From CAIWHR01 sp963734575 (GTDB taxonomy: Bacteria; Pseudomonadota; Gammaproteobacteria; Burkholderiales; Casimicrobiaceae), in contig CAVTHT010000017.1 of the NCBI GenBank assembly GCA_963734575.1, positions 331,053 to 395,052 on the forward strand: DNA of 64,000 nucleotides, in the 5' to 3' direction. Within the stretch, counting starts at the first letter, position 1; every line of letters begins with the position of its first letter. The translations under genes and the position numbers were made by a program. The notes below the pieces were generated by a model. The model had not been told where the DNA came from and did no database searches. It saw only the letters and a program-made list of their open reading frames with translations. Positions 28,248-37,637 of the stretch are shown one piece after another.

Positions 28248-28256
28248 TGCTATGAT
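28248..28256 (+). promoter_or_regulatory. Possible extended -10 promoter for maeB
   Basis: TGCTATGAT matches an extended -10 element (TGN followed by TATGAT), 34 bases before the chosen maeB start. No clear -35 is present, which is common for extended -10 promoters. It also argues for the ATG at 28291 over the ATG at 28252, which overlaps this element. Confidence 0.4.
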
Positions 28257-28290
28257 GACTGATCAGCCACCCAAGGCCCGGGGAACTGCA

Positions 28291-30580
28291 ATGCCCGACC
28301 AGGAAATCCGCGACGCCTCGCTCGAGTATCACCGCCAGTCGCCGGCCGGCAAGATTTCGATCGCGCCGACGAAGCAGCTGATCAACCAGCGCGATCTCGC
28401 GCTGGCCTATACGCCGGGTGTCGCCGCGGTCTGCGACGAGATCGTCCGCGACCCGGCCGAGGCGCGCAATCTCACCGCACGCGGCAACCTGATCGGCGTG
28501 GTCACCAACGGCACCGCGGTGCTCGGCCTCGGCGCCATCGGCCCGCTCGGCGCGAAGCCGGTGATGGAAGGCAAGGCGGTGCTCTTCAAGAAGTTCGCGG
28601 GCATCGACTGCTTCGACATCGAGATCGACGAGCGCGACCCGCAGAAGCTCGTCGAGATCATCGCCGCGCTCGAGCCGACGTTCGGCGGCATCAACCTGGA
28701 GGACATCAAGGCCCCGGAGTGCTTCTACGTCGAGCGCGAGCTGCGCGAGCGGATGAAGATCCCCGTGTTCCACGACGACCAGCATGGCACCGCGATCGTC
28801 GTCGGCGCGGCGATCCTGAACGGGCTGCGTGTCGTGGGGAAGGAGCTCGCGGACATCAAGCTCGTGTGCTCGGGTGCAGGCGCTGCCGCACTCGCGTGTC
28901 TCGATCTCCTCGTCAGCATGGGCGTGCCGATCGAGAACATCTGGGTGAGCGACATCGTGGGTGTCGTCTATGCAGGGCGCACGGAGTTGATGGACGACCA
29001 CAAGGCGCGCTACGCCAAAGCGACGCAGGCGCGCAAGCTGGCCGATGTGCTGCCGGGCGCCGACGTGTTCCTCGGCCTCTCCGCGGCGAAGGTGCTGAAG
29101 CCCGAGTGGCTGCCCGGCGATGAACGACAAACCGCTCATCCTGGCGCTCGCGAATCCGGAGCCCGAGATCATGCCCGACCTCGCCAAGGCGGCTCGCCCG
29201 GATGCCGTCATCGCGACGGGGCGCTCGGATTACCCGAACCAGGTCAACAACGTCCTCGTGTTCCCGTTCATGTTCCGCGGTGCGCTCGATGTCGCCGCGA
29301 CCTGCATCAACGAGCCGATGAAGCTCGCGGCCGTGCGCGCGCTGGCGGATCTCGCGATGGCGGAGCAGTCCGACATCGTGGCGCAGGCGTATGGACTGCA
29401 GGACGTGCGCTTCGGCGCCGAGTACCTCATCCCGAAGCCGTTCGATCCGCGGCTCATCGTGACGATGGCGCCGGCGGTGGCGAAGGCGGCGATGGACTCC
29501 GGCGTCGCGACGCGGCCGATCGAGGATTTCCAGGCCTACCGCGACCGGCTCACGCAATACGTCTATCACTCCGGCCTGTTGATGAAGCCGATCTTCACGG
29601 CCGCGAAGAATGCGCCGAAGCGCATCGTGTATGCGGAGGCGGAGGACGAGCGCGTGCTGCGCGCTGTGCAGGTGGTGGTCGACGAGAAGCTTGCGCGCCC
29701 GATTCTCGTCGGCCGGCCGGCCGTGCTGGAGACGCGCATCCAGCGCTTCGGGCTGCGGCTGCGCGCGGGCGTCGATTTCGAGGTCATCAACCCCGAATAC
29801 GATCCGCGCTACCGCTCGTACTGGCAGGAGTATCACCGCCTCACCGAGCGAAAAGGCGTGACCCAGCAGTACGCCAAGATCGAGATGCGCCGCCGGCACA
29901 CGCTGATCGGCGCGATGATGATCCACCAGGGCGATGCCGACGGCATGCTCTGCGGCACGTACGGCAATCACCATGCGCACCTCGAATTCGTCGACCAGGT
30001 GATCGGGCTGCGGCGCGGGGCAGCGACCTACGCGGCGATGAACGCGGTGCTGCTGCCGTCGCGCACGGTGTTCATCGCGGACACGTACGTCAATGCGGAT
30101 CCCACCGCCGAGCAGGTCGCCGAGATTGCCTGCCTCGCGGCCGACGAGATCCGCCGCTTCGGCATCACGCCGAAGGTGGCGCTTCTTTCGCATTCGAGCT
30201 TCGGCAGCAGCTCGCACCCGCAGGCGAAGAAGATGCAGTACGCGCTGGCCCTCATCCGGGCACGCGAGCCGGATCTCGAGGTGGAAGGCGAGATGCATGG
30301 CGACGCGGCGCTGTCCGAGCGCATTCGCCTCGCACATTTCCCGAATTCGCGGATGACCGGCGATGCCAACCTGCTCATCATGCCGACGCTCGATTCCGCC
30401 AACATCGCGTTCAACCTGCTCAAGGTCGCGGTGAGCTCGAACGTCACGCTCGGCCCGGTCCTGCTCGGGGTTGCGAAGCCGGTGCACATCCTCACGCCGT
30501 CCGCGACGGTGCGCCGCATCGTCAACATGACGGCGTTGACCGTCGTCGACGCGGATACGCGACAGGCTAATCTGATTTAG
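28291..30580 (+). CDS. maeB: NADP-type malic enzyme with phosphotransacetylase-like domain (one frameshift)
   Basis: MaeB decarboxylates malate to pyruvate with reduction of NADP. The catalytic part (about 1-410) shows LAYTPGVAAVC, IGPLGAKPVMEGKAVLFKKF, INLEDIKAPECF and FHDDQHGTAIVV, all typical. The C-terminal 330 residues are a phosphotransacetylase-like domain (KRIVYAEAEDERVLRA, DADGMLCGTYGNHHAHLEF, NIAFNLLKVAVSSN), usually regulatory in MaeB. One extra C near 29115 shifts the frame at PEWLP before MNDKPLILALANPEPEI. Total length is about 763 residues, normal for MaeB. It diverges from the ccm operon. Confidence 0.95.
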
Positions 30581-30600
30581 GCGTAGGCGCGCTCCTACGC
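30581..30600. repeat. Short palindrome GTAGG-N6-CCTAC, copy 3
   Basis: Right after the maeB stop, GCGTAGG and CCTACGC flank six bases. The core equals the hairpins near 12159 and 12834. It could help end maeB transcription, but there is no T-tract. Confidence 0.5.
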
Positions 30601-30713
30601 GGGGACGCGGTCCTGTCCGGCGCGCCGCGCGGCGTGCGCTGCCAGACTCCGGCACGAAGTGGTGGCATCGTTCCCGCTTCGCGGGCGAATGCCCGGGCGC
30701 CGGAGGAAATCCC

Positions 30714-31250
30714 ATGGAGCGAACCACGTACTCGAGCACCCATGAATCGACCGACGTCGAGGCGCGCGCGCTGCTGCGCGAACGCGTCGACAAGATCAAG
30801 TTCTGCATGTTCACCACCGCGGACACCGACGGCACGTTGCGCTCGCGGCCGCTGACGACGCAGCAGGTCGAACCCGACGGAACCATCTGGTTCTTCGTTC
30901 CCGCCAGCGGCGAGGTGGCTGCGGCCGTCGGGGCCAATCCGAACGTCAATCTCGCCTATGCCGACACCGGCGACAACGTGTACGCGACCCTATGCGGCAC
31001 GGCGTATCTCGTGCAGGACCGCGAGAAGATCGAGGAGCTGTGGAGCACGATCGTGGCAGCGTGGTTTCCGCAGGGTCCGACGGACCCCAACCTCGCGCTG
31101 CTGCGCGTCGATGTCGACGAGGCGGAGTACTGGAAGCCCGAGGGCACGAAGATCGGTCAGTTCGTCTCGATCGCGAAGGCCGCGCTGATGCGTACGCCAC
31201 CACGCGACGGCGAGCATCGCGCGGTGCGCTTCGGAGATCCGCGCGGATGA
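30714..31250 (+). CDS. PNPOx-like general stress protein (FMN-binding split barrel)
   Basis: A 178-residue protein of the pyridoxamine-phosphate-oxidase-like fold, close to general stress protein 26. Recognisable parts are KIKFCMFTTADTDGTLRSRPL, TIWFFVPASGEVAA, NPNVNLAYADTGDN, and a C-terminal EAEYWKPEGTKIGQFV. Such proteins bind flavin and respond to stress, but substrates are mostly unknown. A good ribosome-binding site (CGGAGGAAAT) precedes the ATG. It stands alone between maeB and a repeat cluster. Confidence 0.85.
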   Translation: MERTTYSSTHESTDVEARALLRERVDKIKFCMFTTADTDGTLRSRPLTTQQVEPDGTIWFFVPASGEVAAAVGANPNVNLAYADTGDNVYATLCGTAYLVQDREKIEELWSTIVAAWFPQGPTDPNLALLRVDVDEAEYWKPEGTKIGQFVSIAKAALMRTPPRDGEHRAVRFGDPRG

Positions 31251-31308
31251 GGCGACGTGCGCCGCATGGTGTAAATCAATCTCGGACTCACATCGCCATT
31301 TGCTGTAG

Positions 31309-31472
31309 GTCAGGCTTCAGCCTGACATGGCGCAAGGTCGACACCATGTGGTGTGACGAAAGGCTTCATTCCCACACCGCTGTGGGTCAGGCGTCAGCCT
31401 GACATAACCGTGGGTCAGGCTTCGCATTCATTGTCATGCGACATGGGCTGCAGGTCAGGCTTCAGCCTGACC
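31309..31472. repeat. Cluster of palindromic repeats GTCAGGCTTCAGCCTGAC
   Basis: Two full copies (31309-31326 and 31454-31471), one with a single change (31386-31403, GTCAGGCGTCAGCCTGAC) and one half copy from 31414 fill the gap between two convergent genes. Each full copy can form a hairpin. A related inverted copy lies at 50820-50837. They look like a REP/BIME-type dispersed extragenic repeat. No transposase is near. Confidence 0.8.
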
Positions 31473-31480
31473 TGGGACCC

Positions 31481-32290
31481 TCACCCATTGTCCGCAAATG
31501 CGGGATAGAGCGTCATTCCCCCGTCGACGAACAATGTCGTCCCGGTGACGTAATCCGCCAGATCGGACACCAGCCATAGCGCGGCCTGCGCAATATCCTC
31601 GGGCTCTCCCACTCGGCCGTACGGGATGAGCTCGAGGAGCTTCGCCTCCGCTTCCGGTGTCGACCATGCTTCACGATTGATGCGCGTACGGATGGCGCCG
31701 GGAGCGATCGCGTTCACGCGGATGCGCCGCGGCGCGACTTCCTGCGCGACGCTCTTCATCAGCATCGACACGCCGGCTTTCGAGGCGGCGTAGTTCACAT
31801 GACCGGCCCACGGAATGACTTCGTGGACGGAGCTCATGCACACGATCTTGCCGCGTGCGCGAGATGCATCGGTTGGCGGTTGCGCGCCGAAGCGGCGGAT
31901 GGCCTCGCGCATGCATAGGAACTGTCCGGTGAGGTTGACGTCGAGCACGTGCGACCAGTCTGCCAATGACATTTCCGCGACCGCGGCGTCGCGCTGGAGG
32001 CCGGCATTCGCAACGAGGATGTCGATGCGGCCGAAGGCACGCACGAACTCGTCGAAGATGCGGAGCACCTGGCCTTCGTCGGCGACGTCCCCGTCCAGCA
32101 CGATGGCTTCGCCGCCAGCCTCGCGAATGCGTCCGGCGATCGCTTCGGCCCCATCGCGCCCGGATCGATAGTTGACGCCGACGCGCGCACCCGCCGCCCC
32201 CACCGCCAGCGCAACGGCTGCGCCAATCCCGCTGCTTGCGCCGGTCACGAGCGCGCTTTGTCCGTGCAAGGATAAGGGATTGTTCGCCAC
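31481..32290 (-). CDS. Short-chain dehydrogenase/reductase (glucose 1-dehydrogenase-like)
   Basis: A classical SDR of 269 residues. The cofactor motif is VTGASSGIGAAVAL, the NAG motif is in LVANAGLQRD, and the catalytic Ser-Tyr-Lys set lies in CMSSVHE and VNYAASKAGV. A C-terminal TGTTLFVDGGMTLYP is typical of the glucose 1-dehydrogenase-like subgroup; Arg/Asn after the first strand (GVNYRSGRD) suggests NADP. The GTG at 32290 is preferred because GGAGGG lies eight bases upstream; the ATG at 32338 has no ribosome-binding site. The real substrate cannot be told from sequence. Confidence 0.85.
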   Translation of the reverse strand: MANNPLSLHGQSALVTGASSGIGAAVALAVGAAGARVGVNYRSGRDGAEAIAGRIREAGGEAIVLDGDVADEGQVLRIFDEFVRAFGRIDILVANAGLQRDAAVAEMSLADWSHVLDVNLTGQFLCMREAIRRFGAQPPTDASRARGKIVCMSSVHEVIPWAGHVNYAASKAGVSMLMKSVAQEVAPRRIRVNAIAPGAIRTRINREAWSTPEAEAKLLELIPYGRVGEPEDIAQAALWLVSDLADYVTGTTLFVDGGMTLYPAFADNG

Positions 32291-32394
32291 GACGCCCTCC
32301 GGTTCGACGTCGATTAGAGGACGACCGCCGCCAAACATTCCGCGAGCGGGCGGGCCCGGCGGCGGACAGCCCTTCAGGTAAAATGGTGGGCTAC

Positions 32395-32485
32395 GGAGAG
32401 GTGGATGAGCGGTTTAAGTCGCACGCCTGGAAAGCGTGTTTAGGGTAATACCCTAACGCGGGTTCGAATCCCGCCCTCTCCGCCA
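32395..32485 (+). tRNA. tRNA-Ser (anticodon GGA)
   Basis: A 91-base class II tRNA with the CCA end encoded. The acceptor stem pairs GGAGAGG with CCTCTCC, the anticodon loop reads CTGGAAA with anticodon GGA (codons UCC/UCU), a long variable arm (TTTAGGGTAATACCCTAA region) is present, and the T loop is GGTTCGAATCC. A TAAAAT box about 11 bases upstream may be its -10 element. Confidence 0.97.
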
Positions 32486-32889
32486 GTTTCACTTCCAGCA
32501 ACATCCGGACCCTCGCCGCCGATCTCTGGGCGATCATCAACACTTTCCAGAGTCTTGCTTCCAAGGAGGCAGCTAATCTGGACAGTCAAGGTGGTGCTCA
32601 TGCCGTTGCTGGGCTTGGTCCTGTGGCTTTCTTGGGACCACGAAGGGGCAAGGCGTAGCGCAATTTGCGTTTGGTAGAACCGAGAGTGAGCAAGGCGCGC
32701 ACGTTGAACGCGCGAGCACGGGAGCGCCCACCCGCTCGGTGTCGTGCTTGCGAGCCGGCGAGAAACGGGCCGCGGCGGTAACTTCCACGTCAACGTCGTT
32801 TGCGCACTACCGGGAAGGACTCGACCAGGTCATCGAACGCTGGGTGCAACTGATCGCCGTCGTGTGGCGCTGACGATCGCAAGGCCGCC
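32486..32889. other. Intergenic stretch downstream of tRNA-Ser
   Basis: About 400 bases with no supported gene. A plus-strand frame in its second half, ending at the TGA near 32873, codes for HYREGLDQVIERW then VQLIAVVWR, but it lacks a start or ribosome-binding site and may be a remnant. No integrase, direct repeat of the tRNA 3' end or other attachment-site signature was seen. Confidence 0.4.
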
Positions 32890-33660
32890 TCAGCACCGCG
32901 GCGTTTTCGAGTGCGCGATCGCCGGTATTGCCTCTTCCAGCTCCGCCGCGATTCCCGCCTGCAACAATGCAAGCGCGGTTGCCGGATCGTCGACGAACTG
33001 GAACAGCGCAAGATCTTCCTGGCTGATCATGCCGTGGCGGACGAGGGCGCCGAAATCGACGATTTCGTTCCAGTAGCTCGATCCGTAGAGCAGTATGGGA
33101 ATGTGGCGCTCGATTTTCCGCGTCTGCATCAGCGTCAGGATCTCGGTCAACTCGTCGAGCGTGCCAAAGCCACCGGGGAACACCACCAGGGCGCGCGCCA
33201 GATGCGCAAACCAGAGCTTGCGCATGAAGAAGTAGTGGAATTGGAACGTCAGCTCGCGGGTGATGTACGGATTCGGCTGCTGCTCGTGCGGTAGCCCGAT
33301 ATTGAGGCCGATGGTCTTGCCGCCGGCCTCCGAGGCGCCGCGGTTGGCCGCCTCCATGATGCCCCCGCCGCCGCCCGTGCAGACGACGTACCTGTGCGCG
33401 TGCGAGGGAAGGCTCTTCGACCAGGCGGTGACGCGGCGCGCAAGCTCGCGCGCCTCGTCGTAGTAGCGACCCAGCGGGCCGTCCGGCGCGAGGCGCGCGG
33501 AGCCGAAGAACACGATCGTGTCGCAAATGCGCTCGTGCTGGAAAGCGTGCAGCGGCTCGAGGTATTCGGCGAGGATACGCAGCGGACGGCCATCGTCGCT
33601 GTCGAGGAACGCATCGTTCTTGTAGGCAAGCGGCTTTTGCGGCTGATCGATCGAAGTCAT
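32890..33660 (-). CDS. LOG-family protein (TIGR00730-like)
   Basis: A 256-residue Rossmann-like protein once called lysine decarboxylase. The nucleotide-binding motifs are VVCTGGGGGIMEAANRGA and FPGGFGTLDELTEIL, the two signatures of the LOG (cytokinin riboside 5'-monophosphate phosphoribohydrolase) family. Bacterial members cleave nucleoside monophosphates; the precise substrate here is unknown. The ATG at 33660 overlaps the stop of the RNB-domain gene as ATGA. It is the last gene of the long minus-strand run. Confidence 0.9.
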   Translation of the reverse strand: MTSIDQPQKPLAYKNDAFLDSDDGRPLRILAEYLEPLHAFQHERICDTIVFFGSARLAPDGPLGRYYDEARELARRVTAWSKSLPSHAHRYVVCTGGGGGIMEAANRGASEAGGKTIGLNIGLPHEQQPNPYITRELTFQFHYFFMRKLWFAHLARALVVFPGGFGTLDELTEILTLMQTRKIERHIPILLYGSSYWNEIVDFGALVRHGMISQEDLALFQFVDDPATALALLQAGIAAELEEAIPAIAHSKTPRC

Positions 33661-35135
33661 GTTCGCTCGCGCACCGCTGCAAAGTCGATGAAGCCGCGTG
33701 CGACGTCGGTGTGAATGAGTTGCACACGGACCCTGTCGGCGACATCGAGGCCCTCGAATCCACGGACGACCCTGCCTTCGGTCGTCGGTCCCGATATGCG
33801 CACCCATGTGCCCTTCGCCGACGCACCGGTCACGATGGCATCGAACTGCGCGCCGATCCGCGATGCCAGGAGCAGGGCGGCCGCGGACTTCGCGACCTGC
33901 CGTTCCACCTTGGCGGCGTTGTCTTCCTGCGCCGTGCAGTGGCGCGCCAATGTCGCGAGCTCGTCATTGGTGTACGGCGACGGCTGCCCGGTGAGTGCGG
34001 CCTTCAACAGGCGCTGGGCGATGAGATCCGGAAACCGCCGGTTCGGTGCCGTGGAATGTGCGTAGTCTTTCACGGCCAATCCGAAGTGTCCCTCGGAGGT
34101 TTGCCCGGGCACGTCGAGCGTGTACTCGCCCGAGCCGAGGAGCTTCACGACAGAGAGCGACAGGTCGGCGAAACGCAGCGGGTCGGCCAGACGGCGTTTG
34201 GTCAGGAACGCATCGAGCGCAGTGGCGTCCGGCGTCGCTGGCAACTGCTCCCCCGACTCGGCCGCGAGCGCCATGAGGCGGTCCCAGCGCTTGGGGGTAT
34301 GCAGCACCCGACGCAGCGAGGGCAATCCCTTGCTGTCGAGATATCGCGCGGTGACGCCGTTGGCCGCAATCATGAAGTCCTCGATCAGCTCCTTCGCCCG
34401 GTTCTTCTTGTCCGGCAGGAGATCGGAAAGCGTGCCGTCATCGAAGACGGCCCGCACTTCCAGGGTCTCCAATCGCAACGCGCCATGCGCGCGGCGCACC
34501 CGGCGCAGCGCCTGCGCGGCTCGATCCTGGATGCGGAGCTGCTCATCGAGTCCCGGCACTGCCGCAAGTCTGGGCGGCGCGGGCGCCGTGCCCTCGAGCC
34601 ATGCGGCGACCCCGTTGTAGGCCAACCTGGCGCGGTTGAGCACGGCCGCGCGGTAGATGTCCGAAGCGGTGACGGTGCCGTCGGCGGCAATCACCATCTC
34701 GATCACGATCGCCAGCCGCTCCTCACCCTCGCCCAGCGACGTGAGGTCGGTGGACAGTTTCACCGGCAGCATCGGAAAGATTTCTGCGGCGGTGTAGACG
34801 GAGGTCGTGTTCGTCCATGCGTGGCCGTCGATCGCGGAATCCTTTGCTATCAGCGCGTCGACGTCGGCGATGGCGACGAGGATCTTGACCGCACCATCGG
34901 ACGCGGGCTCGGCGACAGAGAGCTGGTCGAGATCCCGGGAGTCGTCGTTGTCGATCGACGCCCAAAGCAGGCCGCGCAAGTCGCGAACGGCCGCGCCGGC
35001 GGGCGCGGCAGCCTGCGTGATGCGGTCGGTCTGCGCGATGACCGCGGGCGAAAAGTCCGGCAGCAGCCCGCGCTGGAGCATCGCGTCGTGCGCGATCGCC
35101 TGGAGTTCGTTCCTGCCTGCTTTGGGTGTCGGCAT
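33657..35135 (-). CDS. RNB-domain exoribonuclease (RNase II/R family, short form)
   Basis: A 492-residue 3'-to-5' exoribonuclease. The RNB catalytic Asp cluster is in SIDNDDSRDLDQLS, followed by VAIADVDALI, LPVKLSTDLTSLGEGEERLA and YAHSTAPNRRFPDLIAQ, typical of RNase II/R. It lacks the N-terminal cold-shock domains of full RNase R and keeps a weak S1-like end (GTWVRISGPTTEGRVV). The ATG at 35135 is taken; a GTG two codons upstream is possible. It lies 52 bases after xfp and overlaps the LOG gene, so it is probably cotranscribed with the sugar-phosphate genes. Confidence 0.88.
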   Translation of the reverse strand: MPTPKAGRNELQAIAHDAMLQRGLLPDFSPAVIAQTDRITQAAAPAGAAVRDLRGLLWASIDNDDSRDLDQLSVAEPASDGAVKILVAIADVDALIAKDSAIDGHAWTNTTSVYTAAEIFPMLPVKLSTDLTSLGEGEERLAIVIEMVIAADGTVTASDIYRAAVLNRARLAYNGVAAWLEGTAPAPPRLAAVPGLDEQLRIQDRAAQALRRVRRAHGALRLETLEVRAVFDDGTLSDLLPDKKNRAKELIEDFMIAANGVTARYLDSKGLPSLRRVLHTPKRWDRLMALAAESGEQLPATPDATALDAFLTKRRLADPLRFADLSLSVVKLLGSGEYTLDVPGQTSEGHFGLAVKDYAHSTAPNRRFPDLIAQRLLKAALTGQPSPYTNDELATLARHCTAQEDNAAKVERQVAKSAAALLLASRIGAQFDAIVTGASAKGTWVRISGPTTEGRVVRGFEGLDVADRVRVQLIHTDVARGFIDFAAVRERT

Positions 35136-35193
35136 CGTCACGTCGTGTTCGGTGATGGGTTGCTCGCCCGCGATCCGCTCTGGGCTTGGGCGA

Positions 35194-37590
35194 TCACGCG
35201 AGCGTACCGGCGTCGGCCGCGCCCCACTGCCAATGGCGAATTTCCGGCAGGTCCTCGCCGTACTTGTCGATGTATTCCTTGTGCTCGATCAGCTTGTCCT
35301 TGAGCTGCTGCTTGAGGTAGATGCCTTTCTCGCCCGTCTGCGGCACGCGATCGATGGTGTCCATCACCAGGTGAAAGCGGTCGAGATCGTTCAGCACCGT
35401 CATGTCGAACGGCGTCGTGATCGTGCCCTCTTCCTTGTAGCCGCGGACGTGGAAGTTGTCGTGGTTGGTGCGGCGGTACATCAGCCGGTGGATCAGCCAC
35501 GGATAGGCGTGGAAGGCGAAGATGACCGGCTTGTCCTTGGTGAAGAGCTCGTCGAAATCCACGTCGCTCAAACCGTGCGGGTGCTCGGATTGCGGCTGCA
35601 GCTTCATGAGGTCGACGACGTTGACCACCCGGATCTTCAGGCTCGGCAGATGCTTGCGCATGATCGACACGGCGGCAAGCGTCTCCAGCGTGGGCACGTC
35701 GCCGCAGCAGGCCATGACCACGTCCGGGGCAACGCCCTGGTCGTTGCTGGCCCACTGCCAGATGCCGATGCCCTGGATGCAGTGCTTCACGGCGGCGCTC
35801 ATCGTCAGCCACTGCGGCGCCGGGTGCTTGCCGGCGATCACGACGTTGACGCAGTGGCGGCTGCGCAAGCAGTGATCCATCACCGACAGCAGGCAGTTGG
35901 CATCCGGCGGGAGGTAGACACGCACGACCTCCTTCTTGTTCGCGACGAGATCGACGAATCCCGGATCCTGGTGCGTGAAGCCGTTGTGATCCTGGCGCCA
36001 CACGTGCGAGGCGAGCAGGTAATTCAGCGAAGCGATGTTGCGTCGCCAAGCCAGGCGCGACGTGACCTTCAGCCACTTGGCGTGCTGGTTGAACATCGAA
36101 TCAACGATGTGGATGAACGCCTCGTAGCAGTTGAAAAGTCCATGCCGCCCGGTGAGAAGGTAGCCCTCCAGCCAGCCCTCGCATTGATGCTCGCTCAGCA
36201 TTTCCATGACGCGTCCGGTCGGTGCGAGGAACGCGTCGTTCGGTAGCGTCGCGGCATTCCATTGCCGGTCCGTCGTCTCGAACACCCTTTCCAGGCCGTT
36301 GGAGAGCGTCTCGTCAGGGCCGAAGATCCGGAAATTGCGCTGCTCGTCATTCAGCTTTGCAACATCCCGGAGGAAACTCCCCAGCACATGCGTGTCCCCG
36401 ATGCCACGCGTTCCGGGAGAGGGCACGTCGACGGCGTAGTCCCGGAAGTCCGGCATGCGCAGGTCGCGCAGGAGGATGCCGCCGTTGGCGTGCGGATTCG
36501 CGCCCATGCGTCTTTCGCCCGCGGGCGCAAGATCGGCCAGCTCCGCCTTGAGGCGCCCGTTCGTGTCGAAGAGCTCTTCAGGTCGATAGCTCCTGAGCCA
36601 TTCTTCCAGCAACCCAAGATGCTCGGGATGCGCGGCCGGCTGGAGTGGAACCTGGTGCGAACGGAAGGTGCCTTCCACCTGCAAGCCGTCGACGATCTTC
36701 GGCCCGGTCCAGCCCTTAGGTGAAGCGAGAACGATCAAGGGCCAGCGCGCGCGAGCGATGTCACCCTGAGCGCGCGCATGCCGTTGGATCGTCTTGATCT
36801 GCTCGACTGCCGCGTCGAGCGCGGCGGCCATGGCCTCGTGCATCAGCGCCGGCTCATGACCTTCGACGAAGTACGGGGTCCAGCCGTAACCGCGGAGCAG
36901 CTGTTCCAATTCCTCGCGCGTGATGCGCGCGAGAAGCGTGGGGTTCGCAATCTTGTAACCGTTGAGATGAAGGATGGGCAGGACCGCGCCGTCCGTGGCC
37001 GCGTCGAGAAACTTGTTGGAGTGCCAGGCCGTGGCTAGTGGCCCGGTTTCCGCCTCACCGTCGCCGACGACGCAGGCGACCACCAGGTCGGGATTGTCGA
37101 ACACCGCCCCGAACGCGTGACTCAGCGAATATCCCAGCTCGCCACCTTCGTGGATCGACCCCGGGCACTCCGGCGAAGCGTGGCTGGGAATCCCTCCGGG
37201 GAACGAGAACTGGAGGAAGAGCTTTCGCATTCCAGTCTCGTCCTCGCTGATGTCGGGATAGATCTCGCTGTACGTGCCCTCGAGATACGTGTTGCTCACG
37301 ACGGCCGGACCGCCATGGCCGGGGCCTGACACGTAGATCATGTCGAGATCGTACTTCTTGATGATCCGGTTCAGGTGCGCGTAGATGAAGTTCTGCCCAG
37401 GGGTGGTGCCCCAATGTCCGAGCAGCATGCGCTTCACGTCGGCGAGTGCCAGCGGTCGCTTGAGGAGCGGATTGTCGTAAAGATAGATCTGGCCGACCGA
37501 CAGATAGTTGGCTGCGCGCCAGTAGGCGTCAATTTTTCGGAGCAGTTCCGAATCGAGCGTGTTGGTGGTAGTCGTCATCGTCATTGTCAT
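35194..37590 (-). CDS. xfp: Xylulose-5-phosphate/fructose-6-phosphate phosphoketolase
   Basis: An intact thiamine-diphosphate enzyme of about 798 residues that splits xylulose 5-phosphate or fructose 6-phosphate to acetyl phosphate plus glyceraldehyde 3-phosphate or erythrose 4-phosphate. ThDP and substrate motifs include VSGPGHGGPAVVSNTYLEG, GDGEAETGPLATAWHSNKF and LASPKGWTGPK. The length equals the family's usual size. Three in-frame ATGs lie close together at the start (37590, 37584, 37578). It follows glgP in the operon by 47 bases. With transketolase and transaldolase upstream it can form a phosphoketolase shunt to acetyl phosphate. Confidence 0.96.
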   Translation of the reverse strand: MTMTMTTTTNTLDSELLRKIDAYWRAANYLSVGQIYLYDNPLLKRPLALADVKRMLLGHWGTTPGQNFIYAHLNRIIKKYDLDMIYVSGPGHGGPAVVSNTYLEGTYSEIYPDISEDETGMRKLFLQFSFPGGIPSHASPECPGSIHEGGELGYSLSHAFGAVFDNPDLVVACVVGDGEAETGPLATAWHSNKFLDAATDGAVLPILHLNGYKIANPTLLARITREELEQLLRGYGWTPYFVEGHEPALMHEAMAAALDAAVEQIKTIQRHARAQGDIARARWPLIVLASPKGWTGPKIVDGLQVEGTFRSHQVPLQPAAHPEHLGLLEEWLRSYRPEELFDTNGRLKAELADLAPAGERRMGANPHANGGILLRDLRMPDFRDYAVDVPSPGTRGIGDTHVLGSFLRDVAKLNDEQRNFRIFGPDETLSNGLERVFETTDRQWNAATLPNDAFLAPTGRVMEMLSEHQCEGWLEGYLLTGRHGLFNCYEAFIHIVDSMFNQHAKWLKVTSRLAWRRNIASLNYLLASHVWRQDHNGFTHQDPGFVDLVANKKEVVRVYLPPDANCLLSVMDHCLRSRHCVNVVIAGKHPAPQWLTMSAAVKHCIQGIGIWQWASNDQGVAPDVVMACCGDVPTLETLAAVSIMRKHLPSLKIRVVNVVDLMKLQPQSEHPHGLSDVDFDELFTKDKPVIFAFHAYPWLIHRLMYRRTNHDNFHVRGYKEEGTITTPFDMTVLNDLDRFHLVMDTIDRVPQTGEKGIYLKQQLKDKLIEHKEYIDKYGEDLPEIRHWQWGAADAGTLA

Positions 37591-37637
37591 CGTTCCATTG
37601 GGGCCAGGCGAAGTCAGGTGCGCATGCTCGTCTCGAA

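Noticed and set aside
28913..30949. A minus-strand open frame of about 680 codons
   Set aside because: Antisense to maeB, whose motifs are clear on the plus strand.
32440..32793. A minus-strand frame ending in GGEGGIRTRV
   Set aside because: It overlaps tRNA-Ser; this ending is the well-known false product of tRNA-Ser antisense sequence.
33711..35303. A plus-strand open frame of 530 codons
   Set aside because: Antisense to the RNB-domain ribonuclease, which is intact.
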